Shown: in pieces, positions 25,196 to 32,636 of the stretch
Layout: each line of letters opens with the position of its first letter
How positions within the stretch are numbered: the stretch's first letter is position 1
NCBI GenBank assembly: GCA_020629635.1
Contig: JAHDCX010000005.1
Span: 159,855-223,854 of the forward strand
Length of the DNA stretch: 64,000 nucleotides
Origin: Acidimicrobiales bacterium
GTDB lineage: Bacteria; Actinomycetota; Acidimicrobiia; Acidimicrobiales; SHLQ01
Reading direction: 5' to 3'
Notes under the pieces: model-generated
The model's database searches: none
The model's input: the letters and a program-made list of their open reading frames with translations, nothing else
Told to the model about the DNA's origin: nothing
Translations under genes and position numbers: made by a program

Positions 25196-26100
25196 AGTTC
25201 TCCGTCTGGCCGGCCCCCGGCCGAGCGGTCGAGGAGCTTCTCGACCTGGCGAAGTGGGCGGACGCATCGGGGTGGTTCGGGTTCTGGTTCGCGGATCACT
25301 ACATGCCCAACACCGGCGACGAGAGCTTCTCGCCCGGCGACGTCCACGAGGTGTGGTCGATCCTGCCTGCCGTCGCCGCGCTGACCTCGACGATCCGGGT
25401 CGGGCCGCTCGTCTCGCCGACGTCGGTGCACCATCCCGCCGTCCTCGCCAATCGGGCGGTCACGCTCGACCACGTCTCCGCGGGACGGATGGTGCTCGGG
25501 CTGGGAGCCGGCTGGCAGATCAACGAGCACCGCGCCTACGGCATCGAGCTCGAACCACCGAAGGTCCGTGTGGACCGTTTCGAGGAGGCGATTCAGATCA
25601 TCCGATCGCTGCTCGACGACGACCGCACGACCTTCGACGGAACGCACTACACGATCACCGATGCGCCGTCGGACCCGAGGCCCATCCAGGACGTGCTGCC
25701 GATCGTCGTCGGAACGAAGGGGCCGCGCATGTGTCGCATCACCGCCACCCACGCCCAGGAGTGGAACACGTGGGGCGAGCCCACAACCGCCGCCGAACGC
25801 CTCGCCATCTTCGACGCCGCCTGTGCACGAGTCGACGTCGATCCGACCACGAAGCATCGGTCCGTCCAGGCGATGATCACCTTCACGTCCGACCAGTCGA
25901 TCATCGACGAGATCGAGGCGAGCCCTCGCGCCGAGATGGCGATCGCCGGCTCGACCGAACGAGTCCTCGACGCGATCGGCCGGTGGTCAGAATCCGGATT
26001 CGACGAGGTGATCGTGCCGGACTTCTCGTTCGGCGACACCGCCGCCGAGCGGCGAGACAACTTCGAACGCTTTCGCGACGAAGTGATCGCCAAACGCTGA
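25192..26100 (+). CDS. LLM-class F420-dependent oxidoreductase
   Basis: The 302-residue TIM-barrel oxidoreductase: KFSVWPAPGRAVEELLDLAK, WFGFWFADHYM, IRVGPLVSPTSVHHPAVLAN, RMVLGLGAGWQINEH and PIVVGTKGPRM are diagnostic of the luciferase-like family; this subgroup uses F420 in actinobacteria. The substrate is unknown. ATG 25192 overlaps the SRPBCC stop by 4 bp. PhyH follows after 14 bp and may be the fourth gene of the operon. Confidence 0.9.
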   Translation: MKFSVWPAPGRAVEELLDLAKWADASGWFGFWFADHYMPNTGDESFSPGDVHEVWSILPAVAALTSTIRVGPLVSPTSVHHPAVLANRAVTLDHVSAGRMVLGLGAGWQINEHRAYGIELEPPKVRVDRFEEAIQIIRSLLDDDRTTFDGTHYTITDAPSDPRPIQDVLPIVVGTKGPRMCRITATHAQEWNTWGEPTTAAERLAIFDAACARVDVDPTTKHRSVQAMITFTSDQSIIDEIEASPRAEMAIAGSTERVLDAIGRWSESGFDEVIVPDFSFGDTAAERRDNFERFRDEVIAKR

Positions 26101-26114
26101 GCGAGACTTGGCCC

Positions 26115-26723
26115 ATGAGCTTTGACGAAACGGCGGGATGGAGCCTCCTTCCGGGTCTGTTGGACGCGCACGAGATCCAACTGATCCTCGAGGGGTGCGA
26201 ACGTCTGCTCGGGGTTCCCGAAGAAGAACGAGCCGCACGCGACCGTCCGAACAACGGCACGCGCCACCTGGTCGACCTTCATCAGCGGGTCGACGGTCTC
26301 GGCGACCTCTTCGAGCGGCCGGCCCTCGTGGACGCACTCGCCGAGATCTTCGGCGAGCCGCCCACTCTGACCCAGTGCGACTTCCGGTCGCCGCAGCCCG
26401 GCTTCGGCGATCAGAAGCTCCACATGGATGCGCTCCCACGACTCGATGTCGACAGTGGCCACCGCGTGGCCACCATGATCCTTGCGCTGTGCGACTTCAC
26501 CGAAGAGAACGGTTCGACTCGGATCGTGCCGGGGAGTCACCGTCGACCCGACCTCCAGCAACTCGGCGGCAACGTCGACCGCCTCGAGGGAGAACTACAG
26601 GTGACGTGCTCGGCAGGCGACGGGATCCTGTTTTCGGGTCACCTGCTTCACTCCGGAACGAAGAACTCGAGCGACGGCGAGCGGCCTGCGCTGCAGATCG
26701 TGTGGAACCCCGAGGGGACTTGA
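26115..26723 (+). CDS. Phytanoyl-CoA dioxygenase (PhyH)-like oxygenase
   Basis: The 202-residue protein is a non-haem Fe(II)/2-oxoglutarate oxygenase of the PhyH type. The facial triad is visible: H103 and D105 in LHMDAL, and a distal His in GHLLHSGTKN (176 or 179), with R190 placed to bind 2-oxoglutarate. IVPGSHRRPD is the usual PhyH loop. It is shorter than average for the family (250-300). It lies 14 bp after the LLM gene and could oxidise the same metabolite; this is inference. Confidence 0.87.
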   Translation: MSFDETAGWSLLPGLLDAHEIQLILEGCERLLGVPEEERAARDRPNNGTRHLVDLHQRVDGLGDLFERPALVDALAEIFGEPPTLTQCDFRSPQPGFGDQKLHMDALPRLDVDSGHRVATMILALCDFTEENGSTRIVPGSHRRPDLQQLGGNVDRLEGELQVTCSAGDGILFSGHLLHSGTKNSSDGERPALQIVWNPEGT

Positions 26724-26755
26724 CCGGACGTTCCCGGCGAGCCACGGTTGCTCGG

Positions 26756-27088
26756 ATGGCTTACGACGAAGCGCTCGCGGATCGAATCCGCGACGAGCTC
26801 ACCGACGAACCCGACCTGGTCGAACGGAAGATGTTCGGCGGACTCGCCTTTCTGCTCGGCGGCCACATGACGGTCGTGGCGAGCGGCGAGGGCGGGATGA
26901 TGGCCCGTGTCGGCGTCGAGATCGCCGATGACCTGATCGAATCCACCGCCGCCGAGCAGGTGGTCATGAAGGACCGGCCGATGTCGGGCTGGTTGCGCGT
27001 CCCGACCGAGGCGCTCGACGACGACGAGCTGAAGGTGTGGATCGACCGGTCGGTTTCGTTCACCTCTCAGCTCCCACCGAAGACGTGA
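26756..27088 (+). CDS. TfoX N-terminal domain protein
   Basis: The 110-residue protein matches the TfoX N-terminal domain: MAYDEALADRIRDEL, VERKMFGGLAFLLGGHMTVV, the acidic middle and the end VPTEALDDDELKVWIDRS. Stand-alone TfoX_N proteins are common outside competence systems and their role is unclear. The start is ATG 26756, 32 bp after PhyH. The stop overlaps a GTG at 27085 that would start the following broken amidohydrolase. Confidence 0.9.
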   Translation: MAYDEALADRIRDELTDEPDLVERKMFGGLAFLLGGHMTVVASGEGGMMARVGVEIADDLIESTAAEQVVMKDRPMSGWLRVPTEALDDDELKVWIDRSVSFTSQLPPKT

Positions 27089-27819
27089 TCATCGACGCCT
27101 GGGCGCAGCATCCGACGCTGCGCCACATGACCGACCCGATCTTCGATCGCTCCGGCGTTGGAGTCGAGAGGCCATCCCGACGGAGGATCTTCCCGTTTCG
27201 GTGACCATCGCCATGATGGACGAGGCGAACGTCGACATCAGCCTGATCAGCGCGTGGGAGGCGCCGCATCGCACCATGATCTCCAACGACGAAGTCGCGG
27301 GCTTCGTTGCCGAGGCACCCGATCGGCTCCGTGGCGTCGGGTCGGTCGATCTCTCGAAGCCGATGGAGGCGGTGAGAGAGATCCGGCGCTGCGTGGAGGA
27401 GTTGGGCTTCGTCGGGATCCGCGTGCTGCCGTGGCTCTGGGAGACGCCGCCAACCGATCGCCGCTTCTATCCGGTGTATGTCGCGTGCGCGGAGCTCGGT
27501 GTGCCCTTCTGCACGCAGATCGGCCACACCGGACCGTTGATGCCGTCCGAGCCCGGCCGGCCGATCCATCTCGATCAGGTCGCCATCGACTTCCCCGAGC
27601 TGACGATCGTCGGCGGCCACATCGGTTACCCGTGGACGGAAGAGGCGATCGCCGTGGCCACGCGGCCTACACCGCCAAGCGCTATCCCCGCGCCTCGTCG
27701 AGTTCATGAAGACCAACGGGCGACACAAGGTCCTCTTCGGCACCAACTGGCCAATGATCCCCCCGGCCAAATGCCTCGCCGACCTCGACGCCCTCGACAT
27801 GGGGTCAAGTCTGACATAG
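27085..27819 (+). pseudogene. Amidohydrolase, frameshifted and truncated
   Basis: The remains of a metal-dependent hydrolase of the ACMS-decarboxylase-like group. The start IIDAWAQHPTLRHMTDPIFD is in one frame. From about 27150 the sequence continues in a second frame (LRRWSREAIPTEDLPVSVTI through GVGSVDLSKPMEAVREIRRC to IVGGHIGYPWTEEAIAVAT). It moves to a third for AYTAKRYP, then returns to the first for RLVEFMKTNGRHKVLFGTNW. Codons expected before AYTAKRYP are missing, and the end is cut by the palindrome at 27799. Three frame changes plus a deletion make this a true pseudogene. The first GTG overlaps the TfoX stop, so the gene was once part of the operon. Confidence 0.8.
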
Positions 27820-27878
27820 CAAGAGGTTCGTGGGGGCAAGGCAGGGACAACCTGTTGCTATGTCAGACTTGACCCCAT
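27799..27878. repeat. REP-like 80-bp palindromic element
   Basis: A perfect 24-bp inverted repeat: the left arm 27799-27822 begins ATGGGGTCAAGTCTGACATA and the right arm 27855-27878 is its exact complement. After one mismatch the arms continue for 5 bp, leaving a loop of about 20 nt. The length, strong symmetry and GGGGTCAAGTC head resemble REP/BIME or small MITE elements. It truncates the amidohydrolase and supplies the ATG (27877-27879) of the next gene. It could also act as a transcription terminator. Confidence 0.85.
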
Positions 27879-29091
27879 GATTGATCCGGGGCGGTTTCTC
27901 GAGGATCTGCGGACGCTGCGGACGTTTGGGGCGACGGGGACCGGCGTGGTGCGACCGTCGTACTCCGAAGTCGATCTCGCGGCGCGGGCGTGGCTCCGCG
28001 ACCGATACGCCGACGCTGGCCTGAAGGCGGAGATCGACGGGGTGGGCAACGTCTTCGGGCGGTCACCCAATCCGGGTCCGGCGCTGCTGATTGGATCGCA
28101 CTCCGACACCCAACCGACCGGCGGATGGCTCGACGGCGCCTACGGCGTCATCGTCGGACTCGAAGTGGCCCGCGCAATCCGGGAGTCTCCCGACACGGCC
28201 GATCTCGCCGTCGACGCGGTCGCCTGGATCGACGAGGAATCGACCTATGTGAGCTGCCTCGGAAGCCGGGCCTTCTGTGATCTGGTCGAGCCGGATGAAT
28301 TGGTCGACGCCACCGGCCTCGACGGCCGAACCCTCGCCGAGGCCCAAGCGGACGCCGGCTTGTCCGGCACATCTGCTCGGTGGGACGAGCGCAACTATGC
28401 CGGATTCCTCGAGGCGCACATCGAGCAGGGGTCGGCGCTCGAGGCGTCCGGCGACCTGATCGGCGTCGTCACCGCGATCGTCGGCGCCCGCACCATGGTG
28501 ATCCGCTTCTCCGGCCAACAGAACCACGCCGGCACCACCCCGATGCGGCTCCGTAGGGATGCCGGCATGGCCGCTGTGCGACTGGGTCAGGCGATCGACG
28601 CCCGATTCGGCGAACTCACCGGCGAGCGGACCGTCTGGACGATCGGCGACATGCGATTCGAGCCGGGGGCGTCGAGCATCATTCCTGGCTCCGCGCAGCT
28701 GACGCTCCAGTTCCGCGATCCCGACGCCGCCCTGCTCGCCCGCTTCACCGATGAGGTCGAGCGACTCGCCGCCGAGATGTCCGCAGCGACAGGTGTCGAC
28801 ATCACGATCGAACCGGACGGTCGAGCGATCGAGCCCGTCGACATGGACCCGACCCTCCATGACGCGCTCGCAGCTGCGGCAGCCGAGACCGCGCCCGATC
28901 GGTGGACGTCGATGCCCAGTGCCGCCGTGCACGACGCCATGTTCCTGGCAACCCGCATGCCCGCCGGCATGATCTTCGTCCCCAGCATCGGCGGGATCAG
29001 CCACGATTTCGCCGAGGACACGAGCGATGCCGACCTCGTCCGGGGCGCCCAAACCATCGCCGACGCAGCGGTGAAGATCCTGCGTAACTGA
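27877..29091 (+). CDS. Zn-dependent amidase, hydantoinase/carbamoylase family (M20)
   Basis: The 404-residue protein is like N-carbamoyl-L-amino-acid hydrolase and allantoate amidohydrolase. Metal-site motifs are present: H75 and D77 in GSHSDTQPTGGWLDGAYG, D86, E120/E121 in WIDEEST, H181 in LEAHIEQG, and a late His in GGISHDF. QNHAGTTPM is the dimer-interface His loop. Its ATG is the last three bases of a large palindrome plus one base, so the natural start may once have been upstream; no Shine-Dalgarno is visible within the hairpin. The substrate (a ureido acid) cannot be narrowed. Confidence 0.9.
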   Translation: MIDPGRFLEDLRTLRTFGATGTGVVRPSYSEVDLAARAWLRDRYADAGLKAEIDGVGNVFGRSPNPGPALLIGSHSDTQPTGGWLDGAYGVIVGLEVARAIRESPDTADLAVDAVAWIDEESTYVSCLGSRAFCDLVEPDELVDATGLDGRTLAEAQADAGLSGTSARWDERNYAGFLEAHIEQGSALEASGDLIGVVTAIVGARTMVIRFSGQQNHAGTTPMRLRRDAGMAAVRLGQAIDARFGELTGERTVWTIGDMRFEPGASSIIPGSAQLTLQFRDPDAALLARFTDEVERLAAEMSAATGVDITIEPDGRAIEPVDMDPTLHDALAAAAAETAPDRWTSMPSAAVHDAMFLATRMPAGMIFVPSIGGISHDFAEDTSDADLVRGAQTIADAAVKILRN

Positions 29092-29102
29092 CGCACGCGA
29101 AC

Positions 29103-29138
29103 GACTTCTCACCGGATCCGCCAATCCGGTGAGAAGTC
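29103..29138. terminator. Bidirectional hairpin terminator
   Basis: A perfect 15-bp stem (GACTTCTCACCGGAT, 29103-29117, with its complement 29124-29138) and a 6-nt loop, placed between the convergent amidase and RTX genes. There is no U-tract, which is common for actinobacterial terminators. Confidence 0.8.
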
Positions 29139-29175
29139 AGCCCGCCATTCCGCCGCCGAGGTGGATGCCCGGGGG

Positions 29176-30798
29176 TTACTGGAGTCGGACTCGTTCGCAG
29201 ACGAACGCCGTCCCGGCGACATCGAAACAGGTGTCGCGTCCGCTCTGACCGAGAAGAATGTCGTCCTCGGTTCCGCCGTACATGAAGTCCTTGCCCGAAC
29301 CCCCGCGCAAGATGTCAGGACCGGCCTCGCCGTAGATGACGTCGTACCCCGGTCCGCCGAGGAGGAAGTCGGCAGCCGAACCGCCTCGGATCACGTCCGC
29401 ATCGCGGCTGCCGTGAATCTCGTCGCGGCCTCGGCCACCCCAGATCTCGTCTTCGCCATCACCGCCACGGAGTTCGTCGTTGCCGTCCCGGCCGATCACG
29501 ATGTCTTGGTCGGGGCCGGCGAACACGAGGTCGTCCCCGTTGCCCCCGTCGATCCAGTCGTTCTCACGGTTGCCGTGAAGTTCATCGTTGCCGTCGCCGC
29601 CGCAAATGATGTCGTCGCCGCGGAGTCCTCGGATGTAGTCGTTGCCGCCGAGTCCGACGATCACGTCATCCCCGTTCGTCCCGACGATGTCGTCGTCGCC
29701 ATCGGTGCCGACGATGGTCGCCACCCGACCGTTGCAGACATGCACGGGCTCGGGATCGAAGAGATCGGGCTCCTCTCCAGCCACGGTCGGTAGCTCGCCC
29801 ATGATTGGTCCGAGAAATGCCTCGATTGCGCCGTTGGCAGCCGTGAGGGTTTCGGCTTCGGCGACATCCGTCGTCAGCGGGTACCAGAACCCGGCAAAGC
29901 CGACCCCGTAACAATCATGGAACCGCAGTAGGTAGTCGCCGTCGTCAGCGGTGGCGGTGTCGCGCCGAACGAAGCTGCCATCGGTTGCGTGAAGGGTCGT
30001 GCACTTGGGCAGCGCGTCGATCTCCTGGTCATCGAAGAAGGGGATGAACAAGATGCCGGTGGAGCGGTCTCCGTAGGTGTTGGTCAGATCGAAGTCGATG
30101 CTGTCGCGGGTCTCCCCATGGCCCACTGAGATGACCGTGCTCGCAGCTGATGTGTCTGCTCCCGACCACGCCTGGAAGGCGGCGATCGTCTCGCAGGCAA
30201 CCTCCGCCCGGTAGTCACCCGGCGGTACGAGGAACGAATACGTGCCGTCGGCGCCAGGCGTGCTGGTTGCGACCGGCTTCAAGTCGTCGGCAACCGTGAC
30301 TCGACAGAGGCTCGGATCTGGAGCGACGACACTGCCTCGAATCAGGCTCGCGCCGTAGGTGACGACGATGTCGTTGGTGCCCTCGATGACCTCGATTGGA
30401 TCGCTGTAGGCCTGGAACACGTCGTTTGGTGACCCGACCAATACTCCGTTGTGCCACGTGGGCACGAGCATGGTGGGAGTTTGTGAGCATTGGATCGCCT
30501 GGATGGCAAGTTGCGCACCGACCGGCACCTGCAGCGTCATGGCTCCATCGATCGGGAAGGACGGGCCGCCGCCGATGAAGGCACCGTCGGTCGGCCCCGT
30601 CACCGCGAAGACCTGCGCGCAGACCGTCACGTCCTGCACTGGGGAGCCGTCGGGATAAGCGACAGAGATGTTGACCGTTTCCGAGTTCTGGCCGTCCGCC
30701 GATCCGCTGCCGGTCATCACCCCCGCCAGCGTCAGGGCTGCCGCAAGAAGCAACAGCCGGAGTTGGGTGAACCTGGGTACCGCCATGTTTTTCGCCAT
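29176..30798 (-). CDS. Secreted RTX-type calcium-binding protein
   Basis: The 540-residue product starts with a signal peptide (LRLLLLAAALTLAGVMTGSG). An N-terminal half of beta domains follows, one like a carboxypeptidase-regulatory fold (TYSFLVPPGDYRAEVAC). From about residue 364 there are some fifteen RTX nonapeptides (GGNDYIRG, GGDGNDELHG, GGNGDDLVFA and so on) that bind Ca2+ in a parallel beta-roll. A Cys pair closes the end. The presence of a Sec signal rather than a type I C-terminal signal, and no ABC/MFP secretion genes nearby, fit a Gram-positive envelope. ATG 30798 is used; ATG 30786 also works. Confidence 0.85.
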   Translation of the reverse strand: MAKNMAVPRFTQLRLLLLAAALTLAGVMTGSGSADGQNSETVNISVAYPDGSPVQDVTVCAQVFAVTGPTDGAFIGGGPSFPIDGAMTLQVPVGAQLAIQAIQCSQTPTMLVPTWHNGVLVGSPNDVFQAYSDPIEVIEGTNDIVVTYGASLIRGSVVAPDPSLCRVTVADDLKPVATSTPGADGTYSFLVPPGDYRAEVACETIAAFQAWSGADTSAASTVISVGHGETRDSIDFDLTNTYGDRSTGILFIPFFDDQEIDALPKCTTLHATDGSFVRRDTATADDGDYLLRFHDCYGVGFAGFWYPLTTDVAEAETLTAANGAIEAFLGPIMGELPTVAGEEPDLFDPEPVHVCNGRVATIVGTDGDDDIVGTNGDDVIVGLGGNDYIRGLRGDDIICGGDGNDELHGNRENDWIDGGNGDDLVFAGPDQDIVIGRDGNDELRGGDGEDEIWGGRGRDEIHGSRDADVIRGGSAADFLLGGPGYDVIYGEAGPDILRGGSGKDFMYGGTEDDILLGQSGRDTCFDVAGTAFVCERVRLQ

Positions 30799-30891
30799 GT
30801 GGCACCGTCGGCGAACGCCATGACGATGTTGAGCGTTTCTGGATGAACAGTACGCAAACTCGTCATGACATCCTCAACTGCGGCGTTCCGG

Positions 30892-31671
30892 TCAGAACTT
30901 GCCGGAGTTGACCCAGGTGTCTTCGGGACCGATCTCTTCCATCACGTCCCAGTGTTCGACGATGAGGCCGTCGTCGAGCCGGAAGATGTCCATCGCCGCC
31001 ATCGGCGTGCCGCCGAAGTCGAGCTCGGACAGCGTCGCCACGAAGTTGCCGGAGCCGACGATCTTGTGGATCTTCGAATAGGTCATCGAGACACCCTGTT
31101 CGGCGAGCTGGCCGAGGAAGACTCCAAGCCCTTCGAGACCGTCGCCGACCTGCGGGTTGTGCTGGATGTAGGTCTCGGTCGAGACGTAGTCGGTGCTCTT
31201 GTCTTCACCGTTGATCAACACGTCGGTGATGAAGTTGGTGACGATCGCCTTGTTCGCGTCGGTCTTGTCGAGGTCGGTGATCTCGGTCGGTCCGTCAACC
31301 TGGCTGTGGCCCGACACCGTCTCGTCGACCATCTCGGCGATGACGTCCCAATGTTCGATCATCTTGCCGTTCTCGTCAGCTTCGAGGATGTCGGCGGTCA
31401 CGTACTTGTACTCGCCGTTGTTGAGCGACTGTGCGACGTGGAGGAAGACGAGGTTGCCGTCCTGCCATGAGCGGACGATCTCGATGTCGCGGACGGGGTT
31501 GCGCTCGAGGAAGCCATCGAAGAACTCGACGAACCCATCCGCACCGTCCTTCACGCCCGTCGAATGTTGGGTGTATCGATCGCCGGTGTAGGCCGCGGCG
31601 GCTTCGGCGGGCTTTCCGTCCCGGATGCCGAGAAGGTAGAGGCCCTTGGCGTTTTCGAGTGCGTCGCTCAT
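30892..31671 (-). CDS. Tandem SnoaL-like (NTF2-fold) protein
   Basis: The 259-residue protein contains two NTF2-like domains (about 1-125 and 135-259). Both have the pattern YIQHNP or YTQHST after the first helices and end with HWDVIAEM or HWDVMEEI. Such SnoaL-like folds act as cyclases, isomerases or binding proteins; substrate unknown. ATG 31671 has AAGGAG eight bases upstream, a very good ribosome-binding site. It lies downstream of the AraC regulator gene on the same strand, 101 bp apart. Confidence 0.85.
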   Translation of the reverse strand: MSDALENAKGLYLLGIRDGKPAEAAAAYTGDRYTQHSTGVKDGADGFVEFFDGFLERNPVRDIEIVRSWQDGNLVFLHVAQSLNNGEYKYVTADILEADENGKMIEHWDVIAEMVDETVSGHSQVDGPTEITDLDKTDANKAIVTNFITDVLINGEDKSTDYVSTETYIQHNPQVGDGLEGLGVFLGQLAEQGVSMTYSKIHKIVGSGNFVATLSELDFGGTPMAAMDIFRLDDGLIVEHWDVMEEIGPEDTWVNSGKF

Positions 31672-31772
31672 GGTCGGTGCTCCTTGCGTTGAACACCTCC
31701 GATCGTGCCGGGCGCTGGCGTTCACGAGAAGGTGCAGGGCAGACGAGGGGTGGTCCAAAGTGGACACCGATC

Positions 31773-32636
31773 TCAGCTCGGCTGTGCGGTCAGCCCGCTC
31801 TTGCGGAGTCGTGCTCGCATCTCTGCCGGAAGCTCACCCGAGGTCCTCCGAAAGAACTTGTTGAAGTTGGACGGCTCGGAGAACCCGAGCTGTCGCCCGA
31901 TCGACCCAACGGGCCGATCGGTGTGCGCGAGCAGCCGACGGGCTTCGAGCGTGACTCGCTCGTCGAGCACTCGCTTGGCCGTCCGGCCGGTGACCTGCTG
32001 ACAGGCGCGATTGATCGTGCGCTCCGACCAGGCGAGGTCTCGCATGAAGTCCCGTGCGTCGCGACTCCGAGCGAGGTCCGCTTCGATTGCGTGGCGGAAG
32101 GCGACGTACGCCTCAGGGAGACGGGTTGCGGATTCTGAGGACTCCGCTCGTTCGAAGACCCCGAGCATGGCGGACACGAGGTCGGCGACCAGTCGAACGG
32201 TTGTGGGATCGGTTCGAAAGTCCCGCTGCGTCCGCTGGAGCGTGTCCACGAGTGCACGCATCGAGGCTGCGTCATCGACACCGAGATCTCGGTACGCGAC
32301 GTCGCCCGGGAACCAGAACTCGGACCAGCACAGTTCGGGTTGGGCGAGTACCGCTGTTGCGACGACCGTCTGGAGCAGTTGCCAACGTTGGACTTGGCCC
32401 GGTCGAACGAACACCGCTCGATCGGGTTGCAGCTCGATCTCATCGAAATCAACGGCGTGTGTGCCCGTTCCCTCGTGAACCACGAGAAGGACGCCGAAGG
32501 TCGGGCGCTGCGCAGCGGCCAGATGTCCGGGTCGCATTCGATCGCGAAGTTCGTCCAGCGAGACGACTTCTGCGGGAAGCGACTGGTGGATCGGGCTCGA
32601 GTAGGCGACGTCGAGGAGATCGCGACCAGGTGTCAC
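31773..32636 (-). CDS. AraC-family transcriptional regulator
   Basis: The 287-residue protein has an N-terminal cupin-like sensor (VVHEGTGTHAVDFDEIELQP, VFVRPGQVQRW) and a C-terminal double helix-turn-helix (MRDLAWSERTINRACQQVTG, RLLAHTDRPVGSIGRQLGFS then EPSNFNKFFRR). The GTG start overlaps the stop of the upstream flavoprotein gene (GTGA), so it is translated with it and probably regulates this demethylation gene or the SnoaL gene after it. The inducer is unknown. Confidence 0.88.
   Translation of the reverse strand: MTPGRDLLDVAYSSPIHQSLPAEVVSLDELRDRMRPGHLAAAQRPTFGVLLVVHEGTGTHAVDFDEIELQPDRAVFVRPGQVQRWQLLQTVVATAVLAQPELCWSEFWFPGDVAYRDLGVDDAASMRALVDTLQRTQRDFRTDPTTVRLVADLVSAMLGVFERAESSESATRLPEAYVAFRHAIEADLARSRDARDFMRDLAWSERTINRACQQVTGRTAKRVLDERVTLEARRLLAHTDRPVGSIGRQLGFSEPSNFNKFFRRTSGELPAEMRARLRKSGLTAQPS

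Noticed and set aside
29161-29793. Plus-strand 210-codon gene opposite the RTX gene
   Set aside because: Its Val/Ala/Asp-rich repeats are the antisense of the RTX nonapeptides; codon pattern and signal peptide support the minus strand only.
31753-31765. GTCCA-N3-TGGAC dyad as an AraC operator
   Set aside because: Arms are only 5 bp, it lies right after the AraC stop codon, and no promoter elements are placed around it.
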